NCBI GenBank assembly: GCA_017442735.1
Contig: JAFRZE010000072.1
Location: 62,001-126,000, forward strand
Length of the DNA stretch: 64,000 bases
Source of the DNA: Bacillota bacterium
Lineage (GTDB): Bacteria; Bacillota; Clostridia; Lachnospirales; Bianqueaceae
Direction of reading: 5' to 3'
Below the pieces are notes generated by a model. The model was not told the origin of the DNA. It made no database searches and saw only the letters and a program-made list of their open reading frames with translations. Position 1 is the first letter of the stretch. Each line of letters starts with the position of its first letter. Positions 1-9,267 of this stretch are shown piece after piece. Made by a program: the position numbers and the translations under genes.

Positions 1-1076
1 CTTGAATACGGAAATATATGCGCTTCGGCAAATGCCATTTCTCTTACGAAATCCAGCGACACCTGATGGTCTTCTTCTGTCTCGCCTGGGAATCCTGCAA
101 TGACGTCTGAACTGAGAAACGGATCTTCAAACGCGTCCCGAAGCAGTCTGACAGCTTCTCTGAAATCATCGGCTGTGTAGTGCCGGTTCATCTCTTTCAA
201 TGTTCGGTCACATCCGCTCTGCAGTGAAAGGTGGAAATGCGGGCAAAGCTTTTTGCTTTTACTGATCTCGCTGACAAATTCCTTCGTGATCAGCCGCGGT
301 TCCAGAGAGCTTAAGCGGATCCTCGCAAGGCCATCGAGTCTGTCCAATGCAAGTATCAGCCTGGCCAGATCTTCGCCTACATAGATCCCTTCTTCCGCCA
401 TACGATTGTAGTTCTGTTCTTTCCAGTCCAATCCATAGGAACTGACATGGATGCCGGTAAGAACAACTTCTTTATATCCTTTTTCTGTCAGGCCTTTAAC
501 TTCATCTACGATCTCATTGATGGACCGGCTTTTCAGCAGGCCGCGAACATACGGAATAATACAGTATGCACAGAATTGCCTGCATCCATCCTGGATCTTG
601 ATGAAGGCACGGGTATGGTCCGTCGAAGTGATTGATTCGGTCTCTTGTGACAGGTTTTGGTCTGAAACAGAACCTATTAATTCATCAAATTCTTCGCTTG
701 TATGTTCTGCCTGTGCTCGTTCGGCCAGTGTCTGATTAATTAGTTCAACCAGTTTTGTCTTGTCCTGATTGGAAACGGCCAGATCGATAACGCCTTCACG
801 GATCAGGCTGTCATCCCGGTCGACGTAGCATCCGGCCGCGATGACCAGCGCGTCAGGACTGAGTGTTCTGGCCCGGTGGATCATCTGGCGGGATTTTCTG
901 GCCGCGATCTGGGTCACGGTACAGGTATTGATGATATATACATCTGCCTTCTCTCGAAAATCGACCATGACCCACCCGGCGGCTTTTAACGCCTCAGCCA
1001 TCCTGGCAGATTCATAGGTATTGACCTTGCACCCCATGGTGCATATCGCGGCAGTTCGTTTCAGTTGATCAGGCAT
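1..1076 (-). CDS. mtaB: tRNA t6A37 methylthiotransferase MtaB, 3'-truncated by window edge
   Basis: Radical-SAM methylthiotransferase that converts t6A37 to ms2t6A37 in ANN-decoding tRNAs. I translated the minus strand from the ATG at 1076; about 358 codons are visible and the C-terminus is off the window. The N-terminal UPF0004 domain has Cys12 and Cys16 in ICTMGCKVN, a third Cys in INTCTVT and another in AAGCY. The radical-SAM cluster motif CX3CX2C is in DGCRQFCAYCIIPY, followed by VVLTGIHVSSYG and LSLQSGCDRTL. The N-terminus fits MtaB better than MiaB or RimO. A GAGG Shine-Dalgarno lies about 7 bases upstream, and a good sigma-A promoter lies at 1135-1163. It does not belong to the aspS operon, which ends at a terminator just upstream. 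Confidence 0.9.
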   Translation of the reverse strand, partial: MPDQLKRTAAICTMGCKVNTYESARMAEALKAAGWVMVDFREKADVYIINTCTVTQIAARKSRQMIHRARTLSPDALVIAAGCYVDRDDSLIREGVIDLAVSNQDKTKLVELINQTLAERAQAEHTSEEFDELIGSVSDQNLSQETESITSTDHTRAFIKIQDGCRQFCAYCIIPYVRGLLKSRSINEIVDEVKGLTEKGYKEVVLTGIHVSSYGLDWKEQNYNRMAEEGIYVGEDLARLILALDRLDGLARIRLSSLEPRLITKEFVSEISKSKKLCPHFHLSLQSGCDRTLKEMNRHYTADDFREAVRLLRDAFEDPFLSSDVIAGFPGETEEDHQVSLDFVREMAFAEAHIFPYS

Positions 1077-1134
1077 AGTTCCTCAATATATAAAAATACA
1101 GACTCCGAGAATGGACATATAGATTCAATATAAT

Positions 1135-1163
1135 ATTATAACCAATATCCCCGAGAAATACAA
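1135..1163 (-). promoter_or_regulatory. Sigma-A promoter of mtaB
   Basis: Read on the minus strand: TTGTAT (1158-1163), a 17-base spacer and TATAAT (1135-1140). It leaves a leader of roughly 50 bases before the mtaB ATG and lies downstream of the aspS terminator, so mtaB starts a new transcription unit. Confidence 0.7.
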
Positions 1164-1212
1164 GCTTTTTTCCTTAAGCTGCGGATGAATGGTGATGTAA
1201 AGAAAAGTGAAA

Positions 1213-1247
1213 TAAAAAAGCCGCCGGGCAAAAGTCCGGCGGCGGGT
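1213..1247 (-). terminator. Rho-independent terminator of the tig-to-aspS operon
   Basis: A perfect 8-bp stem GCCGCCGG/CCGGCGGC (1220-1227 and 1236-1243) with an 8-base loop. On the minus strand it is followed by a run of six T. It begins within ten bases of the aspS stop codon. Confidence 0.9.
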
Positions 1248-1251
1248 TTTG

Positions 1252-2586
1252 TTACGGGGTAAGACGTTTCGGGCTGCGGAACAGGAACATGGCTTCATTG
1301 ATGTGAAGGCCGCAAAGCAGCATGGTCAGACGATCCAGTCCAAGGCCGAATCCGCCATGAGGCGGGCAGCCGTATTTGAAGAACTCGAGATAGAATTTGA
1401 CATCATCCGCGAGGCCCTTCTCCTCTGCCTGTTTTTTCAGCACTTCATAGCGATGTTCACGCTGCGCGCCGGTGGTGATCTCGGTACCGCGCCAGATCAG
1501 GTCATAACCCATCGGCACGCCGTTCTCATCACGCATATGGTAAAAAGCACGCTTGTCGGCACTGTAATCGGTGACGAACAGGAACTCACTTCCAAAGTGT
1601 TTCATGGACCAGTCATAGCTCATGCGCTCCGCGTCGGTGGTGAGGTCGCCCTTTTCGGATTCAGGCACTTCATAACCATAGTCCTCTTTCAGTCCGGCAT
1701 AAAGATCCGCCAGTTTTACGATGGGGAACGGTTTATCCGGAACGACTACTTCAACGCCGAACTGTTCTTTGATAGCATCGCCGAATTTTTCGTTCACTTT
1801 CACGAGCGCGTAGGTCAGAAGACCTTCTTCCATTTTCATGACGTCCACATAGCTCGTGATATAGGAAAACTCCAGGTCGAAACCGGTAAACTCGGTGGTA
1901 TGCTTGCTGGTATAAGATTTTTCCGCACGGAAGACCGGACCCACTTCGAAGATCCGTTCAAATCCACTGGCCATGGCCATCTGTTTGTAGAACTGCGGGC
2001 TCTGCGCCAGATACGCGCTGCGGTCAAAATACTTGACTTCGAAGACATCGGAACCGCTTTCGGAAGCAGCCGCGATCAGCTTGGGCGTATGGATCTCCAT
2101 AAAGCCTCTCTCCAGCAGATACTCACGCATCGCTGCAGCGAGCACTGTCTGTGCCTTGAAAAGCAGCTGGTTCTTTTCGGTACGAAGATCGATCCAACGA
2201 TAGTCAAGACGCTCATCGATACCGGAACGCGGGACGCCTGGACGTTTCTTGGTGGGCGGGATCTCTTCTCTCTGAATGGGGAGCGCGGCCGCCTGTGATT
2301 CGATCCGGATCGAGGTGGGAAGAACTTCGATGCCGTTCAGTTTGACATACTCACTCTCGTATGCCACACCAGTGACGGATACGACACTGTCCTGTGTGAT
2401 CTGAGAAAGGACTTCCAGAAGCTCCGGATGTTTTTCCTTTTCGATCGTGACCTGTACCTTGCCGGTAATATCTTTCATGACCAGAAAAGCCATCGCTTTC
2501 CCGTCACGGAAGTTTTCCACGAATCCCTGAAGCAGGATCTCTTTTTCCAGATGCTGCCGGATCTCGCCTAAATATACTCTTTCCAT
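1252..2586 (-). CDS. aspS: Aspartate-tRNA ligase, archaeal/eukaryotic type (possibly nondiscriminating)
   Basis: Class IIb aminoacyl-tRNA synthetase of 444 residues that charges Asp onto tRNA, possibly also onto tRNA(Asn). The N-terminal OB-fold anticodon-binding domain covers about residues 1-100. The catalytic core has LDYRWIDLRT, AQSPQFYKQM, motif 2 FRAEKSYTSKH (near 218) and motif 3 GFGLGLDRL (near 415), and the chain ends in KRLTP. The length and these motifs match the archaeal/eukaryotic AspRS, not the roughly 590-residue bacterial enzyme, which has a GAD insertion. Residue 24 in GFVEN aligns with the Trp/His position that helps set tRNA discrimination in archaeal AspRS; here it is Glu. 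Last gene of its operon, 6 bases after hisS. An AsnRS-like specificity is the main alternative. Confidence 0.85.
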   Translation of the reverse strand: MERVYLGEIRQHLEKEILLQGFVENFRDGKAMAFLVMKDITGKVQVTIEKEKHPELLEVLSQITQDSVVSVTGVAYESEYVKLNGIEVLPTSIRIESQAAALPIQREEIPPTKKRPGVPRSGIDERLDYRWIDLRTEKNQLLFKAQTVLAAAMREYLLERGFMEIHTPKLIAAASESGSDVFEVKYFDRSAYLAQSPQFYKQMAMASGFERIFEVGPVFRAEKSYTSKHTTEFTGFDLEFSYITSYVDVMKMEEGLLTYALVKVNEKFGDAIKEQFGVEVVVPDKPFPIVKLADLYAGLKEDYGYEVPESEKGDLTTDAERMSYDWSMKHFGSEFLFVTDYSADKRAFYHMRDENGVPMGYDLIWRGTEITTGAQREHRYEVLKKQAEEKGLADDVKFYLEFFKYGCPPHGGFGLGLDRLTMLLCGLHINEAMFLFRSPKRLTP

Positions 2587-2592
2587 TTTCCC

Positions 2593-3900
2593 TTACCTCT
2601 TCACTATTTGAATCGCTTCTTCCGCGGAGATGACCTGCTGCTCGCCGGTCTGCATATTCTTCAGCGCAACCAGACCTTTCGCTGCTTCGTCTTCACCGAT
2701 CAGCACGATATAGGGCACGCCCATACGGGAAGCGTATTTCATTTTCTGCTTCATTCCCTTGCTGAGAGAATAAATATCTGTCCGGATCCCATTTTCCCGC
2801 AAGGCCGCTGCAGCGCTTACCGCCGCGCCCATTTCGTTCTCGCTCATGGGAATGACCAGCACCTCCGCCATCGTCTTCTGCTCTGCCGAGATGATCCCCG
2901 CTTCCTTGAGCTGGGAGAAGAGTCTCGTCAGACCGATCGAGATCCCGATCCCGGGCATGTTGGTCTTGGTATAGTACCCGGTCAGATTATCATATCGCCC
3001 GCCCGAGCATACGCTGCCGAGCTGAGGATACTCATCCAGCCTGGTTTCATAAACCGTACCGGTATAGTAATCCAGCCCTCTCGCGATAGTCAGATCCACT
3101 TCAAAGCTGTCATCCGGCATACCCAGAAGACGCATAAAGCGTACGACTTCCTGAAGCTCTTTCACGCCCTGGCGGAACAGTTCGTTTGTGACTGGCAGAG
3201 CTTCGACCTTCTGAAGGATCTCATCCGTGGTTCCTTTAATGTGGATCAGCTGAAGGATCTTATCGATATCCTCTTCACTGATATCAAAGGCTGCCAGTTC
3301 CTTTGTGACATTCTCCTCTCCGATCTTGTCCAGCTTATCGATGGTACGAAGAACGTCCGCGATCTTATCGGAAAGGCCGAGCTCACTGAAAAAACCATTC
3401 AGGACTTTTCGGTTATTCAGTCGGATCGTAAAGGGACCGAAATCCAGTTTTTTGAACACCTGATAGATGACGGAAGGCATTTCCGCGTCATAGTAGAGAG
3501 GAAGAGAATCGATACCGATCACATCGATATCACACTGATAAAACTCACGGAAGCGACCTTTCTGAGGACGCTCGCCGCGAAATACCTTACTGATCTGATA
3601 GCGTTTGAAGGGGAATACCAGATCATTTTCATGCTGCGCCGCGTACCTTGCCAGAGGCACAGTCAGATCGAACCGAAGCGCGAGATCATGATCACCTTTC
3701 TGGAAACGGTAGATCTGTTTTTCTGTCTCTCCGCCGGCTTTGGCCAAAAGGACATCCGAAAGTTCGATCGTCGGAGTATCCAGCGGCAGAAAGCCAAATT
3801 GTTCATAGACCGAGCGGATCGTATCCTTCATCCGGTCGAACAGGATCTGGTCTTCCGGCAGAAGTTCCATAAATCCGGTCAGTATTCTGGGTGTAATCAT
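2593..3900 (-). CDS. hisS: Histidine-tRNA ligase
   Basis: Class IIa synthetase of 435 residues, a normal length, that charges tRNA(His). The sequence shows LRFDLTVPLARY, motif 2 with KVFRGERPQKGRFREF (about 110-125), the histidine-binding HisA signature ARGLDYYTG (near 275), motif 3 GISIGLTRL and a C-terminal alpha/beta anticodon-binding domain. It starts one base after the DUF4364 stop and is followed after 6 bases by aspS; the hisS-aspS pair is common in Firmicutes. With no leader in front of it, a T-box at this gene is excluded. Confidence 0.96.
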   Translation of the reverse strand: MITPRILTGFMELLPEDQILFDRMKDTIRSVYEQFGFLPLDTPTIELSDVLLAKAGGETEKQIYRFQKGDHDLALRFDLTVPLARYAAQHENDLVFPFKRYQISKVFRGERPQKGRFREFYQCDIDVIGIDSLPLYYDAEMPSVIYQVFKKLDFGPFTIRLNNRKVLNGFFSELGLSDKIADVLRTIDKLDKIGEENVTKELAAFDISEEDIDKILQLIHIKGTTDEILQKVEALPVTNELFRQGVKELQEVVRFMRLLGMPDDSFEVDLTIARGLDYYTGTVYETRLDEYPQLGSVCSGGRYDNLTGYYTKTNMPGIGISIGLTRLFSQLKEAGIISAEQKTMAEVLVIPMSENEMGAAVSAAAALRENGIRTDIYSLSKGMKQKMKYASRMGVPYIVLIGEDEAAKGLVALKNMQTGEQQVISAEEAIQIVKR

Positions 3901-3901
3901 T

Positions 3902-4417
3902 TTAACTTAACTCCCCTAGCAAATTCAGATAGATATTGATGCCTTTCATCAGCCACTGATTGCGGATCCGGTTGGCGCCGGCCTCGCTGTCGGAGGTCAT
4001 AACGAAAGACAAAACAGGCTGATCATTATCCAGGACCTGGCAGGTCACGATAAAATGCGACTCATCCACCGCGGTGATCGTAGCGACCTTGTCCATGAGC
4101 GGTGTATCGCGAAGAAGTGAGTCCTTCGCGTATGTCCGGATATCTTCCCGGATACTGTGCGGGATCCGGTTGCGGAAAAGTTTGACGACCTCGTCGCCCT
4201 CGGGCAGAAGCGTGTAATAGAAAGTATCATCCGTTCTGGATTTGATCTTTACCACCAGGCCCTGCTCTTCCAGTTCCGTCATACAGCTCTGTGTAGTGAA
4301 ATAGTCCATATACATATGGTAGATAACGAAATCGATCAGGTCCGTCTCTCCGATGTTTTCCTTTTCCGCAATGACAAAGAGCAGGATCAGCTTGCTTTCC
4401 GATAACTGTAAGTCCAT
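3902..4417 (-). CDS. DUF4364 family protein
   Basis: Protein of 171 residues that I recognise as DUF4364, a family of Clostridia with no established function. The N-terminal 70 residues (KLILLFVIAE, then DYFTTQSCMTELEEQGLV) look like a winged-helix DNA-binding fold: helices, then a recognition-helix-like stretch and a wing. The rest (residues 90-170) is a mixed alpha/beta domain, with no transmembrane segment or signal peptide. It sits between engB (15 bases) and hisS (1 base) in the same operon. A transcription-regulator-like role is inference from the predicted fold only. Confidence 0.75.
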   Translation of the reverse strand: MDLQLSESKLILLFVIAEKENIGETDLIDFVIYHMYMDYFTTQSCMTELEEQGLVVKIKSRTDDTFYYTLLPEGDEVVKLFRNRIPHSIREDIRTYAKDSLLRDTPLMDKVATITAVDESHFIVTCQVLDNDQPVLSFVMTSDSEAGANRIRNQWLMKGINIYLNLLGELS

Positions 4418-4432
4418 GTTCTCTCCTCCTCT

Positions 4433-5056
4433 TTATCCTTTTTCGATTCCGGCAGCGTTTTCGATCGCCGTCCAGACTTCGTCTTTGCCCGTCCCGTCCG
4501 TCGCCGAGTACGGCAGGATCATAGCACTTTTGATACCAAGTTTTTCTGCCAGGATCTTTTTCTGATGCGGCAGTTGGTTTCTGGTCACCTTATCGGCCTT
4601 TGTTGCGATGACGATGGTCGGTATCTCAAAAGCGCGGAAATAGTCCATCATCATGACGTCGTTCGCGCCGGGTTCGTGCCGGATATCCACCAGAAGAAGC
4701 GCTGCTTTCAGCGCGTTTCTGCCGGAAAGATAAGCCTCGATCACTTTGCCCCATTTCTGCTGTTCTGTCTTCGAGATCTTGGCATAGCCATAGCCCGGAA
4801 GATCCACAAAGTATAAGCACTCATCGATCGAATACCAGTTGATGGTCCTGGTTTTTCCGGGGACCGAGCTGGTTCTTGCTAGTCCATTCCTTCCCGTTCC
4901 TTTTCGCCCAATGAGTGAGTTGATCAGCGAAGACTTCCCTACGTTGGATTTGCCTACGATCGCGATCTCCGGAAGGGTCTCCTCAGGAAACTGTTTGACC
5001 ATTCCGCAGACAGCAAAGAGAGATGCTTTCGCACCTCTTCGCCAGATCGGACTCAT
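4433..5056 (-). CDS. engB: Ribosome biogenesis GTPase EngB (YsxC/YihA)
   Basis: TrmE-Era-EngA-EngB-Septin family GTPase of 207 residues needed for late assembly of the large ribosomal subunit. The GTP-binding motifs are G1 GKSNVGKS (35-42), the G2 Thr in the segment after [12 protein letters not shown]3 DLPGYGYA (near 80) and G4 TKAD (near 152). The start is set by an ATGA overlap with the clpX stop, so the two are translationally coupled. The clp-engB arrangement is frequent in Firmicutes. Confidence 0.95.
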   Translation of the reverse strand: MSPIWRRGAKASLFAVCGMVKQFPEETLPEIAIVGKSNVGKSSLINSLIGRKGTGRNGLARTSSVPGKTRTINWYSIDECLYFVDLPGYGYAKISKTEQQKWGKVIEAYLSGRNALKAALLLVDIRHEPGANDVMMMDYFRAFEIPTIVIATKADKVTRNQLPHQKKILAEKLGIKSAMILPYSATDGTGKDEVWTAIENAAGIEKG

Positions 5057-6390
5057 GCCTTTTTACTCCTGGTATGGGAACCGTTTCCGGTCTTCCCAGA
5101 AGAACTCTTCTCGAATTCCTGTGTATTGTCACGCTTTTTCCGTTCGTGCGTTTCACCGTATTCGATGATTGCCTCTCCCGTACCGTCTACGAGTTCTTTG
5201 GTAACCGTGACCTTCGTCGCGTTTTCCACAGAAGGGATCTCAAACATCAGATCCTTCAGCGTATGCTCCATGATGGATTTCAGTCCGCGGGCACCCGTCT
5301 TGCGAATGGTCGCCTGATGCGCCACTTCCAGCAATGCTTCATCGGTAAAGACAAGTTCGACATCATCCAGAGAGAACAGCGCCTGATACTGTTTGACCAG
5401 TGAGTTCTTGGGTTCTTTCAGGATCCGGACCAGTGCGTCTTCATCCAGAGGGTCAAGCGCGACTTCTACCGGAAGCCGGCCGACAAACTCCGGGATCAGA
5501 CCAAATTTGATCAGGTCCTGAGGCTGGATCTGATGCAGCAGCTCCGCGTCCTGTTCCTTCTGCGTCTTGACGGGAACATCGGAAAGATTGAATCCCATGA
5601 CTTTCTGATTCGTACGGTTTTTGATGATCTTTTCCAGACCGTCAAAGGCACCGCCGCAGATGAACAGAATATGCGTCGTATCGATCTGGATAAACTCCTG
5701 CTGCGGATGTTTTCTTCCGCCGTTCGGAGGGACGTTGGCTACCGTACTTTCCAGGATCTTCAGGAGTGCCTGCTGCACACCTTCACCCGATACGTCTCTG
5801 GTGATAGACGGGTTTTCGGATTTACGCGCGATCTTGTCGACTTCATCAATATAGATGATGCCGTGCTCCGCCCGCTCGATATCGAAATCCGCCGCCTGGA
5901 TAAGCTTTAAAAGCACATTCTCGACATCTTCACCCACATAACCGGCTTCGGTCAGCGTTGTCGCGTCCGCGATCGCGAATGGTACATTGATGATCTTCGC
6001 CAGCGTCTGAGCCAGATATGTCTTTCCGGAACCGGTAGGACCGATCAGCAGGATGTTGCTCTTCTGAAGCTCCACATCCTCGATCTTATCGCGGACCTCC
6101 GTCCGTTTGTAGTGATTGTAAACCGCGATCGCCAGTGCCTTCTTCGCTTCATCCTGTCCAATGACATATTCATCGAGGTAGCCTTTGATCTCCTTGGGGG
6201 TCATATAACCGGCCGCATAGATCTCCTCATCCATCTGGGAAAACTCATGCTCGATGATATCCGCGCACAGTTCCACGCATTCATCACAGATGAATACGCC
6301 GTTGCCGGCGATCAGGCGTTTGACCTGATCCTGTCCCTTTCCGCAGAAAGAACAGCAGACACGTTTACGATCGTCCATTCTTGGTGGCAT
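5053..6390 (-). CDS. clpX: ATP-dependent Clp protease ATP-binding subunit ClpX
   Basis: AAA+ unfoldase of 445 residues that recognises substrates and feeds them to ClpP in the cytoplasm. The N-terminal zinc-binding domain has ligands Cys13, Cys16, Cys35 and Cys38 (CSFC and CDEC). The AAA module has Walker A GPTGSGKT (near 117), Walker [11 protein letters not shown], sensor regions and the GYVGEDVE pore-loop segment; the IGF-type ClpP-docking loop appears as KVMGF. It is a little longer than B. subtilis ClpX because of a Lys/Ser-rich C-terminal tail of about 25 residues. It lies 24 bases after clpP and overlaps engB by 4. Confidence 0.97.
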   Translation of the reverse strand: MPPRMDDRKRVCCSFCGKGQDQVKRLIAGNGVFICDECVELCADIIEHEFSQMDEEIYAAGYMTPKEIKGYLDEYVIGQDEAKKALAIAVYNHYKRTEVRDKIEDVELQKSNILLIGPTGSGKTYLAQTLAKIINVPFAIADATTLTEAGYVGEDVENVLLKLIQAADFDIERAEHGIIYIDEVDKIARKSENPSITRDVSGEGVQQALLKILESTVANVPPNGGRKHPQQEFIQIDTTHILFICGGAFDGLEKIIKNRTNQKVMGFNLSDVPVKTQKEQDAELLHQIQPQDLIKFGLIPEFVGRLPVEVALDPLDEDALVRILKEPKNSLVKQYQALFSLDDVELVFTDEALLEVAHQATIRKTGARGLKSIMEHTLKDLMFEIPSVENATKVTVTKELVDGTGEAIIEYGETHERKKRDNTQEFEKSSSGKTGNGSHTRSKKA

Positions 6391-6414
6391 AATCAGCTAA
6401 ATTCCTATCTTTGA

Positions 6415-7014
6415 TTATTTCTTTTTGGTGATGATCTCATCGACCAGTCCGTAGGCGACCGCTTCCTCAGCTGTCAGCCAGTTGTCGCGATCTGTATCCT
6501 TCTCGATGACTTCGATGGGTTTGCCGGTATTCTCCGCGAGAATCCGGTTCAGACGTTCTTTCGTTGCCAGGATATGTTCTGCCTGGATCTTGATATCCGT
6601 CGCCTGTCCCTGGGAACCGCCGGAGGGCTGATGGATCATGACTTCCGCGTTTGGAAGGACATAGCGTTTGCCCTTCGCGCCGCCGGCCAGAAGGAACGCG
6701 CCCATCGAAGCAGCCATACCCATGCAGATCGTGGAAACGTCCGCACGGACCAGCTGCATCGTATCATAGATCGCGAGTCCAGCGGTAACAGATCCGCCGG
6801 GGCTGTTGATATAGAGCTGGATATCCTTGGTGGGATCCTCGGAATCGAGGAACAAAAGCTGCGCGACGACCAAAGACGCCGTAACGTCATTGACTTCATC
6901 ACACAGAAGAACGATCCGCTCTTTCAGAAGGCGGGAATAAATGTCAAAGGAGCGTTCGCCACGGCTTGTCTCTTCGATGACAACGGGAACCAATGCGTTT
7001 TGAATAGGATTCAT
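6415..7014 (-). CDS. clpP: ATP-dependent Clp protease proteolytic subunit ClpP
   Basis: Serine protease subunit of 199 residues that forms the tetradecameric degradation chamber used by ClpX and other Clp ATPases. The catalytic triad is Ser103 in GMAASMGA, His128 in MIHQPSGG and Asp177 in DTDRDNW, with family spacing. An in-frame codon further upstream would add 19 residues, but the ATG at 7014 has a strong GGAG Shine-Dalgarno directly in front and gives the standard N-terminus [14 protein letters not shown], so I chose it. It is followed by clpX and preceded by tig; a hairpin at 7041-7068 between tig and clpP could partly uncouple them. Confidence 0.97.
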   Translation of the reverse strand: MNPIQNALVPVVIEETSRGERSFDIYSRLLKERIVLLCDEVNDVTASLVVAQLLFLDSEDPTKDIQLYINSPGGSVTAGLAIYDTMQLVRADVSTICMGMAASMGAFLLAGGAKGKRYVLPNAEVMIHQPSGGSQGQATDIKIQAEHILATKERLNRILAENTGKPIEVIEKDTDRDNWLTAEEAVAYGLVDEIITKKK

Positions 7015-7040
7015 GATTATCTCCTTGTGTATTTCTGAAA

Positions 7041-7068
7041 TTAAAACCACCGGCTTTTCACCGGTGGT
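7041..7068 (-). terminator. Terminator-like hairpin between tig and clpP
   Basis: Minus strand: perfect 8-bp stem ACCACCGG/CCGGTGGT (7061-7068 with 7046-7053), 7-base loop, then TTTAA. The T-run is short, so it is probably an attenuator or RNA-processing/stability element giving more tig than clpP message, not a full stop. I see no second promoter between it and clpP. Confidence 0.55.
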
Positions 7069-7110
7069 CAAAACCGGCTGAAAACTGGCCGGAACGTATG
7101 CAGAACATTT

Positions 7111-8391
7111 TTAGTCGACTGCGTTTGCTACCAGGAAATCCAGCGCCTTGGTGTTCAGCAGGCTCGCGCGAATACCATCTGTCTCGCTCTTACCGATGCT
7201 ATTCTTGATCTGGTCGACTTCCATACCGTACATCGAAGCCATCTTCTCGAACTCTCCATCGATCTCTTCTTCAGAAACCTCGAGACCTTCGGCCTTCGCG
7301 ATCGCTTCCAGTACCAGATTCTCTTTCAGTCTCTTCTCCGCTTCCGGACGAACAGACGCCATCAGGCTTTCCATCGTGGTACCGGTGTACTTCATGTACT
7401 GGTTCATATCCATTCCCTGATAACGAAGGGTCTGCGCGTAATCATTGATCATGGTCTCGCACTCTTCATCGACCATGGGTTTAGGCATATCCATCTCAGC
7501 TGTCGCTACGACCGCATCCAGCAGTTTATTCTTCAGCTCGGACTCGGCAGCCTTCTCCTTGCGCTCAAGGATCGCCTTCTTCAGGTCTTCCTTGTACTCG
7601 TCCAGGGTATCGAACTCGGAAACATCCTGCGCGAATTCATCATTGATCTCGGGGAGTTCCTTTGCTTTGATGCTGTTGACTTTCACGTGGAAAACAGCGG
7701 GTTTGCCGGCCAGTTCAGACGCGTGATATTCCTCGGGGAAAGTGACATTGACATCCAGCTCTTCGCCGATCTCATGACCGATGAGCTGATCTTCAAATGT
7801 ATCGATAAAGCTGTGAGAACCGATCTTCAGGTCATAACCTTCGGCAGTACCGCCTTCAAAGGCTACTCCGTCCACTGTTCCCGCGTAATCGATATTGACG
7901 GTATCATCCATCTGAACGGGACGATCGGTAATATCCAGAGTACGGGCATTGGTATTCGCGATACGGTCAAGCTCTGTCTTGATATCCTCTTCGGTCACTT
8001 CGACCTCAGTCTTCTCTTTCTTCAGGCCTTTGTACTCGCCCAGCTTGACTTCCGGACGGACCGCCAGTTCGCAGGTCACGACGATCGGCTCGCCGGCTAC
8101 GATCTTCTCTACATTGACATTCGGACGAGACATCACGTCCAGCTTTTCTTCTTCCACAGCCTGCTGATATTCATCCGGCAGTACCTCGTTCAGCGCGTCC
8201 TCATAGAAGACCTCTTTGCCGTACGCGCGTACGACCATCTGATAAGGCACCTTACCCTTACGGAAACCGGGGATAGAGATCTGATGTTTCTGCTTGTTGT
8301 AGACAGTACGGATCGCCTGCTCAAACTTTTCGGGGCTGATCTCGAGAGTCAGCTTTACCATGGATCCGCCCAGTTGTTCTACTTTGCTCAT
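7111..8391 (-). CDS. tig: Trigger factor, ribosome-associated chaperone
   Basis: Chaperone and peptidyl-prolyl isomerase of 426 residues that binds the ribosome exit tunnel and nascent chains. The N-terminal ribosome-binding domain contains the signature GFRKGKVP (about residues 42-49). The FKBP-type PPIase domain follows at about 150-240 (DTVNIDYAGTVDG, EDQLIGHEIGEE), then a long helical C-terminal arm domain. The length is typical. A strong Shine-Dalgarno GGAGGA is 8-9 bases upstream, and a near-consensus sigma-A promoter lies 40-70 bases upstream, so tig heads the protein-quality operon tig-clpP-clpX-engB-DUF4364-hisS-aspS. Confidence 0.97.
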   Translation of the reverse strand: MSKVEQLGGSMVKLTLEISPEKFEQAIRTVYNKQKHQISIPGFRKGKVPYQMVVRAYGKEVFYEDALNEVLPDEYQQAVEEEKLDVMSRPNVNVEKIVAGEPIVVTCELAVRPEVKLGEYKGLKKEKTEVEVTEEDIKTELDRIANTNARTLDITDRPVQMDDTVNIDYAGTVDGVAFEGGTAEGYDLKIGSHSFIDTFEDQLIGHEIGEELDVNVTFPEEYHASELAGKPAVFHVKVNSIKAKELPEINDEFAQDVSEFDTLDEYKEDLKKAILERKEKAAESELKNKLLDAVVATAEMDMPKPMVDEECETMINDYAQTLRYQGMDMNQYMKYTGTTMESLMASVRPEAEKRLKENLVLEAIAKAEGLEVSEEEIDGEFEKMASMYGMEVDQIKNSIGKSETDGIRASLLNTKALDFLVANAVD

Positions 8392-8433
8392 TGTTTATAT
8401 TCCTCCTGCATTTATAGACAAACCTAAATCGAT

Positions 8434-8463
8434 ATTATACACGAATTATGGGTTCTGTGTCAA
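8434..8463 (-). promoter_or_regulatory. Sigma-A promoter of tig, overlapping the end of the upstream gene
   Basis: Minus strand: perfect TTGACA (8458-8463), an 18-base spacer and perfect TATAAT (8434-8439). The -35 box lies inside the last codons of the upstream membrane-protein gene, whose stop is at 8446-8448. I see no CIRCE or CtsR-like direct repeat around it. Confidence 0.85.
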
Positions 8464-9267
8464 TAGGCTCTCTTTGCGGTATTCCGCTCCGATAAACAGC
8501 ACAGCACCGACCGTATAGCCGTACATGGTGATCAGGGAAAGCACGGTCGCGATCAGAACCGATACGATCATCTGAAGGAAATCCTGGCTAATCCAAGAAA
8601 AAGCCAGCGTCAAAAGGAAAGTCACACCCGTCTGCAGCAGTAGAGACAATATAGAAACGATGGCGAAGGTTCCCATGGCTTTCCAGGCTCTTCCCTGCAG
8701 GATAAAGAACACATAGCGGATGTTGTCAAATCCCATCCTTCCTCTCAGAGCGGCTGTCGTAGCCGTACAGCTTTGCAGAAGTACGATCAGCACGACCAGC
8801 AGGAATACCCCTCCGATCACTACCAGACCGACGATCGGGATCATCGCGAAAACGGACATCGCGAAGATGGAAGCGGCTACACCAAGAAGGATCACCACCA
8901 GCGTCAGGACCGCTCTCGGCCACATCCTGATCCCGTGATAGAAAACCGTAGAGAAGGATTTATCTTTCATCAGGCTGGGATCGATACTGACGGATGTGAT
9001 CACCGCGATCACCAGGATAGCCACTTCCTCCAGCAGCGTTACCACCAGTTCGACGACGCCATAGCGTCCAAGCTGTGCCATGAGAAGCTCCGCGGATTCA
9101 ACTGTCAGATCCAGCTGAATGGACTGATAATGCAGGACTACCTGGATCGGCAGATAGACCAGCAGCATCAGCAGAAGATAATAGCTCAGATACTCTTTGA
9201 CGATGGACCACGCGTAGCGGAAATCTTCCATTCCGCTCAAATACCGTTCTCTCATCTGTTCAAGCAT
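8446..9267 (-). CDS. Multi-pass membrane protein of unknown function
   Basis: Hydrophobic protein of 273 residues that I do not recognise. A short charged N-terminus (LEQMRERYLSGMEDFRYAW) is followed by about six predicted membrane segments: near 27-46, 75-95, 118-140, 143-165, 200-222 and 233-257. A polar loop near residues 95-115 (DPSLMKDKSFSTVFYHGIRMW) precedes the central pair. The layout resembles uncharacterised Firmicutes membrane proteins annotated as having a glycerophosphodiesterase-type membrane domain, but no catalytic residues are visible. It overlaps the hemZ stop by 8 bases and is the last gene of the rel-dtd-hemZ unit; the tig promoter starts inside its end. Confidence 0.7.
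   Translation of the reverse strand: MLEQMRERYLSGMEDFRYAWSIVKEYLSYYLLLMLLVYLPIQVVLHYQSIQLDLTVESAELLMAQLGRYGVVELVVTLLEEVAILVIAVITSVSIDPSLMKDKSFSTVFYHGIRMWPRAVLTLVVILLGVAASIFAMSVFAMIPIVGLVVIGGVFLLVVLIVLLQSCTATTAALRGRMGFDNIRYVFFILQGRAWKAMGTFAIVSILSLLLQTGVTFLLTLAFSWISQDFLQMIVSVLIATVLSLITMYGYTVGAVLFIGAEYRKESLLTQNP

Noticed and set aside
2608-3939. Long open frame on the plus strand opposite hisS (443 codons)
   Set aside because: It mirrors the codon structure of hisS, has no recognisable domain or Shine-Dalgarno, and the minus-strand gene has full motifs. The same applies to long frames opposite aspS, helD, alaS and infB.
7015-7071. Upstream start for clpP adding 19 residues
   Set aside because: The extension crosses the tig-clpP hairpin, and the ATG at 7014 has the Shine-Dalgarno and the standard ClpP N-terminus.
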